Source of the DNA: Erigeron canadensis
Taxonomy: Eukaryota > Streptophyta > Magnoliopsida > Asterales > Asteraceae
DNA length: 64,000 bases
NCBI RefSeq assembly: GCF_010389155.1
Contig: NC_057768.1
Coordinates: 5,392,501 to 5,456,500 of the forward strand
Direction of reading: 5' to 3'
This document shows positions 56,081 through 64,000 of this stretch, in pieces (within the stretch, counting starts at the first letter, position 1; each line of letters opens with the position of its first letter). The position numbers and the translations under genes were made by a program. Under the pieces are notes generated by a model. The model was not told where the DNA came from, did no database searches, and saw nothing but the letters and a program-made list of their open reading frames with translations.

Positions 56081-56540
56081 TCAGAGACTAGCGTTGTACC
56101 CGCGCGATGCAGCGGGGAATAAGAAAAAAACGTCGGTAGTTTGATGGTGGTTTGTGGGGCGGCGGCGATGAAAAAGAAAAAAAAAATAAGCCGGCGGCGG
56201 TGGATGGTGGTTTTTGGGGCGGTGATGGATGGTGTTTATGGGGGGATAGCGTACATAGAAGGTAGATTGCGGCGGTGGATGGTGGTATTTGGGGCGGTGG
56301 TGGATGGTGTTTATGGGGGGAGAAAATCAGAGAAGGGGGGGAGGGAGAGAAAATCGGAAATCGGATGAACGTATGTGTGTGTAATGAGCGTGATGGAGAA
56401 AAAATAGGGTAGTGTAAATTAGGAGAGCATAAAAGACATTTTAAAGGTAGAGGTGTTAAAAAAGGGGGTGGAGTAGTTTGCTTATTAAGGGAGTATAGAT
56501 AAAGAACAATTACTTATTTTGTTAGACAAGGAGAAGCCCT
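56081..56540. mobile_element. Helitron-like repeat with GC-rich tandem units
   Basis: The start TCAGAGACTAGCG followed by GTACCCGCGCGATGCAGCGGG resembles the 5' end of plant Helitrons and the element at 4.3 kb. Inside, a 75-bp unit beginning GCGGCGGTGGATGGTGG occurs at 56194 and 56269. A CTAG-type 3' end with hairpin was not found, so the right border is a guess. Confidence 0.4.
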
Positions 56541-57080
56541 AAATAATTAAATTTTTAGAAGAAACTCAGTAGACTCTTAATCTAATTCTATCATATTAAA
56601 ATTTTGGGGGCCCAAATAACTATTGGGCTTTAGGCATGTGCCTAACCCAATAGTACGATAGAACAATATTAAACTCAACGTCCCCCTTACACAAACGTAA
56701 ATGGAATAAATGGGACCGAGCATAAAAATGGTAATGGATGTTACTCACTTAGTTATTGACTGTTAGAAATACAACTTTTCAGAAGAACGCGCGAGGCTCT
56801 TGGTCTGAGAGACTGAGATCAAGTTTGAACAAACTATAACTAGTTTTGTAAATATACTTTTGGTCATAATTATCATCGGTTTAGTAAATATTACTCGTAT
56901 TAGTTTTATTTGTTAAATGTTGATCATATTATCACCTGTTTAGTAAATTATATTAAAATATATTTCACCTTAGAAACATAAGGCAACCCGTCTTCAAAGG
57001 GCATCCACAATTTTTTATTTCATTTGCAACCATTTTATAAACATCCTGTTCTTAATCTTTCCAACCCAAACAATTTTTGC
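56541..57080. other. Intergenic upstream of polcalcin
   Basis: It includes at 56580-56660 a GGGCCC-type relic with the imperfect palindrome TTTAGGCATGTGCCTAA, related to that at 14.0 kb. The rest is AT-rich and likely holds the distal polcalcin promoter. Confidence 0.4.
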
Positions 57081-57087
57081 CAAAAAA

Positions 57088-57096
57088 GTATAAAAC
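57088..57096 (+). promoter_or_regulatory. TATA box of the polcalcin gene
   Basis: GTATAAAAC lies about 50 bases before the ATG at 57141, a normal distance for a plant gene with a short leader. Confidence 0.6.
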
Positions 57097-57140
57097 TTAT
57101 TACCTGAATCTACAATATTCATTTCTACCATTAAACCACA

Positions 57141-57389
57141 ATGGCTGACGAGGACAAGACGGAGCGTGACCGGATCTTCAACACGTTTGATGCGAATGGA
57201 GACGGAAAAATCTCTGCGGAAGAGCTTGGAAAATCGTTGAAGATCCTTGGCTCGGTGTCACCCGAAGAAGTCCAAACCATGATGGATGAACTCGATACGG
57301 ATGGAGACGGGTACATATCTTACGAAGAGTTTACCGAATTTTATAATGCAAACAGAGGCTTAATGAAGGATCTTGGCAAGATCTTCTAA
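57141..57389 (+). CDS. Polcalcin-type two-EF-hand calcium-binding protein
   Basis: A single exon encodes 82 residues, the typical polcalcin length. Two EF-hand loops, DANGDGKISAEE (17-28) and DTDGDGYISYEE (52-63), keep Asp at positions 1, 3 and 5 and Glu at 12, so both should bind calcium. The C-terminal helix LMKDLGKIF is usual for the family. Polcalcins are small cytosolic calcium sensors of pollen, and many are cross-reactive allergens. Pollen expression is inferred from family membership. The start is clear, with a TATA box 50 bases upstream. A short calmodulin-like protein is the only alternative. Confidence 0.93.
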   Translation: MADEDKTERDRIFNTFDANGDGKISAEELGKSLKILGSVSPEEVQTMMDELDTDGDGYISYEEFTEFYNANRGLMKDLGKIF

Positions 57390-58409
57390 GCTTTTATTAC
57401 TATATCTTATTTACGATTACGACTTATAGATATTGTTTTTGGCAATGCCATTCATAATTTATCATTTTCAGGTCGTATTGAGTTTTGAATTTTGTTAACA
57501 GTAAAAAGTGTAATATATATCGTTACGGATATAAATTATTTATATTATCTTATTAAAAGAATAGTATTCATGTTGAAAATTACATAGGCAATATATACCT
57601 TCAATGATTGAATTGGACTATTAACCTTTATTTTTTGAAATATATCCATTAACTATTTACATCAATTACATTTACCTCATTAATCTATACCATTTGACGC
57701 CGCATTTACCACCGACAGTCGTTCTCCACTCCATCACCACACCATCGTCGACACGAACACCGACCCATTGATCGGATACTGTGCTAGTAATACGACTATG
57801 TATATAAATGTTGAGAGTAAGTTCTTTCAAACATAGAGAGTTAACATGTGTATTAAATTTTCTATACAATAACAACAATTCCTAATCCTTGTATAAATCA
57901 AATATGAAAGAGGCTGGATATAGACCGTTTTTAATTTCTCTACCTAAAGACAGAGAAATTACTTCCACAAAGACAAACGAGAGAAAAAGCAAAAGGGTGT
58001 AAAGGTACCATCATCTCCACGACTCCGCCTCATCACGTAGGCTTCTGTTTAGTATATTTTGGCGGATTTTATCATTATTTACAATTTTAGCAGAATTATG
58101 TTTTAAATATATGAGCAAAATCTTAAAATTTTCAATAACAAGACCTTCTCATCACGTTAGAAGTGTATGCTCACATGAGACCATTCCCATCGCCACCAAA
58201 TAGAATTCCATGAAATGTTTCCTTGCAAAGTTCACCCGCCATCTTTAATTTCTCTCCAAGCTAGTGTTGCTATTCTTTAATTTCCGCCATCACCACCACC
58301 ACCAACATCATTACATTGCAACCTCCACCGCTACCTATCATCGCCACCACCACCTCCACCATTACAGGTACCGTCGCATTGGCAATTACTCAACTAGTAA
58401 ATACATTAC
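57390..58409. other. Intergenic downstream of polcalcin
   Basis: 3' flanking sequence, then AT-rich DNA with a CAC/CCA-rich low-complexity patch at 58285-58370. The frame over that patch is His-rich filler and not a gene. Confidence 0.45.
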
Positions 58410-58527
58410 ATATATAGTTACTAAGGGGTTGGATATTATAAAACAACTATTAATGTAAAACAGATAAGTTAAGATGTAAACCCTTAGATCATAGTTAAAT
58501 TGATGCACGAAGATTCACCAAGCAATT
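58410..58527. repeat. Dispersed repeat, copy 2 (partner near 2.9 kb)
   Basis: AAGGGGTTGGATATTATAAA through ATTGATGCACGAAGATTC aligns with 2854-2960. Past it, ATTGATGTACGATGATTTTT and GGATGCACGGTGATTTT look like further imperfect repeats of the ending. Confidence 0.6.
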
Positions 58528-60077
58528 GATGTACGATGATTTTTAGGATGCACGGTGATTTTCAGTGATGTAAAACCTATTGTTTTATTTGTTTACTTAT
58601 TTTATTTTACCTAAAACTTAGTTACTAAAATCAAAATATATTAGGTATGTTTCAAGGAAAACTCGTTATGATTTATGGGTTTGAAAATACATCAGGGAAC
58701 CATTTAATTAGGATTTATGGGTATGTTTCAAGGAAAACTCGTACGAGTCTTTTTAATTAGGTGATATTTTTTGGGGATCAAAAGGTACAAACAAACCGTT
58801 CATGATATGTGAATAATTTGGTTAGACCACATTCTATACGGTGTGTTAAAAACTAACAATACGTTGTTTTTAGATAAACTGAATAGGAAAAAAACTTCTC
58901 CGTTTACCAACATGTTAATGACCCCGTATATAGAGCATCTAAGCCACAGCCTGTAACATATTAGCAGCCCACATGGCACGTGAGCTCCATCTAAGCTACT
59001 GTATTTTCTTAATCTCTATGCTAATTAGGCGCATGTGACCACATATTGTCATGGACACTCATGGGGTTAATTTAAACCCCGAGCCCCACGTACTTTTCGT
59101 TTGATTTATATTTTAGTGGTACATAATTTTTTTAAGAATAAAAATTCAATGTAAAAGATTAGATTTATTTGGGTGTCAAATACAAAGGTTGTTTATATTT
59201 TTTTTAAGATAAAGACAAATATTAAATATGTAAATCCAGATGCAAAAAATTGTAGGTAAAACCCATGTGTCCATATAATTATATAACGGATATAAATTCA
59301 TGTCTCTACATAATTATAAAATCTAAAAACTGCAAATAATCAATTATCAAACTTAATTTAACAAGTTTCTAAGGATTCCTGTAACTTTTGGAATTCCTAA
59401 CCTATATATATACATATAATAATTTCGGATATCGGGTATGGGGATCGAGATCATGGTTTCCCATCCTCGTTCGCATCCCGGTCAACTCGAGGATTCCCAG
59501 TCAAACCAGGCTCGGATATCGGATACAACATCGGATATAGTTGTATGGATATTTTTACCATCCTGCGTATGGATAAACCGTCCAAGTTTGAGACACTACA
59601 TGGATTTCTCATGTTGCATGTAAGTAAACAACTTCTTGTATGACCTTTTGCTATTGAGGAAAGACAAGGAAAGAAAACAAGAAAGTTGCTAGTGCATTAT
59701 ACAGAAACATATATAAATCCTCCATTAGCTTTAACATGTCATATTGTATGAGTAAACTCAAATAGCACTTTTCTGAAAGGAAAAACATCTATGTAAAGAA
59801 TGGCCAAAACAATGAATTAGCCCAAACTAAACACATGATTAATAAGAAAAAATCATATATATCCCAACCAAAAACCCGAAAGAAAAAAACCTACCTTAAC
59901 AAGCCTATCAAATATGCAAACATGTAAATTAGTTTTTTCTTTACCATGCTGATTCAACTACAAGACCTATTTACAAACTTCCAAATAACCTTTTTGAATC
60001 TTCAATTCCTGTACTTGGGTTATATTCAGATAAATTATTTGTAACTTCAAAATAGATTCTTTGTTCTACTATATCGG
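58528..60077. other. Intergenic between polcalcin and kinase genes
   Basis: GGTATGTTTCAAGGAAAACT occurs twice about 77 bases apart (near 58644 and 58720). A patch at 59425-59600 with TCGGATATCGGGTATGG and GGATATCGGATACAAC is repeat-like. The last 300 bases hold the kinase 3' UTR. No further gene is seen. Confidence 0.45.
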
Positions 60078-62860
60078 TCATCGACAGTATAAATGATCGT
60101 AGTCATCTTCAAATTCTGAAACGCCTAGCATTGCCAGAGCCAAATGAGACTTCATGTCATTATTTGTTTGTCGAATCTGTGGGTAACTGTCACCAATGTA
60201 GTTGCTAGAAGATAAAGGAGTACTGGGCTTTGTCCTGATTGTTGAATTTGTCCTTCCATTTAGGATTGAGATTATTACATCCATATTTGGTCTTTTTGAT
60301 TCTTCATTGTTTATACAGGCATCTGCAGCTTGTATCATCCGTGCTATCTGGTCTAAATTTCTTTCCGTGAACTTGTTGCAGGGATCAAGTAGTTTCTCTA
60401 TAGACCCTTGTTGTAATAGTGGCTTGGCCTGCAGAATTTATGAGCAGATATTATTAGTAAACAGATACATTTCACCAAAAAAAACAAAAAACAAGAGTTT
60501 TTGAATACAAGTCTTTAAAGTTTGGTGCCAACAAGATATGTAAATAACTGAGCTGTGATATTATTAAAAAATGCTAGTAGTTGAAATAGGGTCTCCGGAT
60601 GAGCGTTTCTAAAATGATTACTACAACTGGATGAATCAGATCAGGATCACATAATTAGCTGTATGAAGCTAAAGAAAACTAGGTAATTTTAGTGGCGTTT
60701 GGTTGCAAAGAGTAATCAATATTGCAGAAATCCATTTCTAAATCCCACCCCTTTTCTCCTAAATAATCATAACTATAAAACAGTTCAACGAAACAATTGA
60801 AACAGAGACTTATGACCACAAATTGCATTAACCAGATTAAAGACATCAACAATCACTGAAGCTCAAGGACCAACTTTAGCAAAATGTTAGCAACAACTCA
60901 CCCATAAAACCAAGTTCTCTTCTCCGGCTCCTCTTTTAGTCTCAATTGGCTTACGTCCTGTTATCAACTCCAAAAGAACCACTCCAAATGCATAAACATC
61001 GGTTTTATCAGATACCTTCCCATGTTGGAAATATTCAGGAGCCAAATATCTATGAAATGAAACCATCTTATAGTCAATTGTTCTCACAATCTATCAAAAG
61101 CAATCAAGCCTGCAAATTCTTGACCAATAACTTACCCAAATGTCCCTTTCACAGTTTTGCACAGAAAAGGAACCGAAGGAGCAGATGTCCAAGTAGCTAA
61201 ACCAAAATCACATAACTGCAATACCAAGTAAACTATAAATCATACTTCTAAGAAAACAACATCTAGATCATATCATATACTATAATCTAGAGAAAATCTT
61301 CCTCACCTTGGGTGATTTTCTTGAAGACAAAAGGATGTTTGAAGGCTTAATATCTCTATGAACCACACATCTTTCGGTTCCATAATGCAAATACCTAACA
61401 GCCTCAGCAACACCTTTAGCAACCTTATATCTTACTGACCACGGAAGTTTTGATCCGCCAGTTTTACCATTTCTCGTTTCTACAAAATGGGTATTTTTTT
61501 AATTTAATAAAGATTCAAACTTTAACAGTCAAGAACAAAAACAAAAAGTCAAAGAATTAGTACCTCGTAAATACCGTTCTAAGCTTCCACCTGAAACGTA
61601 CTTGTAGATTAAGAACAAACCACCTTCTGGATCAATACAAAACCCCACGAGTGGAACGATAAAATTGCTATGAAGAGAACTTGCTATCATTAATTCTCTA
61701 CAAAAAGCCTTAGGTGCCTCCTTATCTTCTTTATCCAATTTCTTGATTGCAACAGCAGTTTTCAAGATCCCAACTCTTCCCTTAAACACATAGCTCAATG
61801 CACCTCTTCCCAAAACCCTCCCTGCCCAATTCCAATAAATCCAAATTCAAAGTGTTAACAACCTAAATTTCAAATATATATTTAATATTGTCACTTTGTA
61901 CTATGTTCTAAACATAGTGAAATATCTGAATGCAAAATTGATACTTTGTTTTTTATTATTGAAGAAAGGGGCAATCATTTAGACACATTCATAAATATAA
62001 TTACAATTTGTGCAACATAAGACTAGATCACTAGAACCTATTATGACATTCTGTTGATTAGTCACCTAAAAGACCATTTGGTAAATGCAATATCAATATG
62101 GGTTTGGTTGGAAATTAAACAAGCAAACATTATATTATAATTGTTACATTTTTTTAATTATTAATCATTCACATTTTCCAGGTCAAAAAAATTGGTCAAA
62201 TGTCAAAAAAATGTCACAACATAAACATATAAAAAAACAAAAGAAAATATAATTAAAAGTAAAATAAATTAGAAAAATTAAAATTAGGGAAATCAATCAA
62301 GTACCTTTAGAGAAATTATTAGTGGCAGAAATGACTTCAGCATAACTAAATCTAATCAAAGTATGTGCAACAGGTGAAATACTTCTTTCCAATGACTCAA
62401 TTCTTGTCCATTTTAGTTCTTGAGATCTTGTTGGTTCAATTAAACCATTATCCAAATTCACCATCAAAACAGTTGCAGATGAACTCATTGATTCAAGCTC
62501 AACTTGTGAACATAAACTAAATCTAAAAGATGAATGAACAGAATGTGGTTCACCATTTGTTGTTGTTGTAACACACCCGCCAGACTCAGCAAGAAGCCAT
62601 GCTTTATTGTTTTCCAAATTGTTCACCATTATTTTCTTTTTCATTTCATCTTTTTTGTACTTATTAGCAATTGTTGGAAAAAAACAAGCAAAACCAAAAT
62701 CCCAAATCATTTTTTGCAAAAAGTTTTTAACTTTCATATTATGATGGTTTCTAATTTCTTCATTGTAATGATAGATTTCACCATCATCATCTTCAAGATT
62801 TGAGATTGTGGATGTAATTGGAAGTGGGTTTTGTGTAGAAGTGATTTTGGAAACACCCAT
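60078..62860 (-). CDS. Receptor-like cytoplasmic serine/threonine kinase
   Basis: Six exons (62860-62305, 61821-61564, 61479-61307, 61215-61136, 61049-60902, 60428-60078) join with GT-AG introns and intact frame into 521 residues. The N-terminal 170 or so residues are non-catalytic. [16 protein letters not shown] leads into the kinase domain: Gly loop [11 protein letters not shown] at 190-200, Lys212, HRD with Asp314, DFG with Asp332, APE at 359-361. No signal peptide or membrane segment is seen, so it is a cytoplasmic RLCK, probably a membrane-associated signalling kinase. The subfamily (VI- or VII-like) is uncertain. The open frame extends 15 bases upstream only through a TTG; the first ATG is 62860. 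Substrates are unknown. Confidence 0.9.
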
Positions 62861-64000
62861 TTGGAATAAGGCCAAATCTTGATGATGGCAACACTAAAAA
62901 CAATAAACTAAAAAGGGAGAAAAAGATGGGAAAAAGATATGAAGAACAAGTTGATTGCTTGGAAGTGGAGAAGAGAATATATATTTATTTTTCAACGGAA
63001 TATATAATACTTATAATAATGTGTATATATGTATATGTATTATAATGTAGGTGGTCTGTGAAAAAGATTAAATTAAGTGAATTAGTTGGGAGAAAAGGGT
63101 GTGTGTCACATATGTCTATATGTGTGTGTTATAGATGATGTTAGATAGATGGTCCCTTGAGATAGGTAAAAGAAAGAGAGATGGATGGGATAATTCATAC
63201 ATTCATTCATTAGACATAAAAGAAAGAGGAATAAAAGTGTGAAGGTTGAAGAAAGAGATTCTTTATGTTTATGGTTATTAAGACAAGCTACAACACACAC
63301 AAAGACAAAGACACAATTGTTTTTATTTTTGTTTTTTTATAAAGGTGATCCATAATGCATAGTGTATTATGATTACTACTCGTATTAATAATTTGATAAA
63401 TAAAACTTAATTTAATAAATACCAAGCATTTCTGCCTATAATTAGTAAAGTATGGTAATAATCATAATATATTTACTGTATTTATAAAGAAAACATTTAA
63501 AAGCAAGTTGTTATTCACCAATAAAACTTTCTACATTTGTATAAATAGATTTTTGAAGTAGTTATGGAAGTCTTAGGTTTCATCTAAGACATGAATGGTT
63601 TAAATTGCGCATACTCCTCAATTAAATGTTATTGTAATTTCTCGAATGCAACAACAATGCTTATTTGGGTATTGTTGTATGTTTTTTCTTGAACATATTT
63701 AATATGTTCTTTAGATTTATTGAAAGGAAAAAAAAATACACAAAAATCCTCTTTTCTAAACACCCGTAAGTTGTCAAGGGTGATTTTCAAGTGCGAGGCT
63801 TTTTCTAATATCTTCAATTTAGACCATTCGTAACCGTTTACCTATTTCACCTACATTTTGTCTTGCCACGTCAGTTTCTCCTTCTAATCTCTTTCACCTT
63901 TACTTTTTCCCTTAACCATTCACCTATCATTTGGACCCCAAACCTTGTCTAACTAATTTGTAAAATAGAATATATATTATATATAGTACAATATTATAAG
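62861..64000. other. Kinase 5' flank and promoter region; no other gene seen
   Basis: The sequence holds the presumed kinase leader and minus-strand promoter. AT-rich TATATA stretches lie near 62980-63040, and a GA/AT-rich zone at 63160-63260 is CT-rich on the minus strand. The remainder to the right edge is AT-rich with no supported coding region. Confidence 0.45.

Noticed and set aside
56141..56368. Gly/Trp-rich frame of 75 residues
   Set aside because: It is a translation of two 75-bp GC-rich tandem units in a Helitron-like repeat.
58264..58458. His-rich frame of 64 residues
   Set aside because: Low-complexity CAC repeats, no conservation signal visible.
1..64000. CRISPR array, rRNA or bacterial-type operon
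   Set aside because: No regularly spaced repeat-spacer array, no rRNA signature and no operon-like gene packing were seen.

Overview
This window is a piece of a dicot plant nuclear genome, AT-rich and dominated by transposable elements. The evidence is spliced genes with GT-AG introns, a plant-only R2R3-MYB, a polcalcin, and plant-type Copia, Helitron, hAT, CACTA, PIF/Harbinger and MITE sequences. An asterid, perhaps Asteraceae, is my guess from the style of the repeats; it is inference and not proven by the sequence.

Three host genes look intact. (1) An R2R3-MYB of subgroup 6, the anthocyanin activator type, lies at 39668-41070 (+), with three exons and 233 residues. (2) A single-exon two-EF-hand polcalcin lies at 57141-57389 (+). 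(3) A receptor-like cytoplasmic kinase lies at 60078-62860 (-), with six exons and 521 residues.

Layout. 1-2711: truncated Copia element (-). 4285-7448: Helitron relic keeping a helicase C-terminus. 7495-9322: LTR-type unit (-) with matching GGGTC duplications, interrupted by a solo LTR (8636-9095) with its own TTACT duplications. 9414-12823: hAT element with terminal repeats, an 8-bp duplication and a transposase frame broken by only two stops. 12.8-17 kb: LINE relic, hAT-like relic and two fold-back MITEs. 17779-20780: gag-only LTR element nested in an older LTR-like sequence. 21-25 kb: 170-bp tandem duplication, Stowaway-type MITE and CACTA element. 25122-38435: 13.3-kb Sirevirus-like Copia element (-) with near-identical LTRs, gag, pol and a very long third coding region with a possible promoter of its own. 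39.7-41.1 kb: the MYB gene. 41231-43637: PIF/Harbinger element. 43.6-50 kb: sparse, with MITEs and tRNA-like relics. 50.3-55.4 kb: decayed Copia element (-). 56-57 kb: Helitron-like GC-rich repeat. 57-64 kb: polcalcin and kinase genes.

The most interesting arrangement is the MYB locus. A fairly young Sirevirus-like element ends about 1.2 kb upstream of its start codon, with the 5' LTR nearest the gene and transcription pointing away. A Harbinger element starts 160 bp past its stop codon. LTR elements next to MYBs of this subgroup alter pigment expression in several crops, so this is a testable regulatory hypothesis. Other notable structures are the third coding region of the 13-kb element, the gag-only element with a truncated 5' LTR but intact target-site duplication, and a decayed decapeptide-repeat coding region in a small LTR element. 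No rRNA gene, CRISPR array or bacterial-type operon is present.
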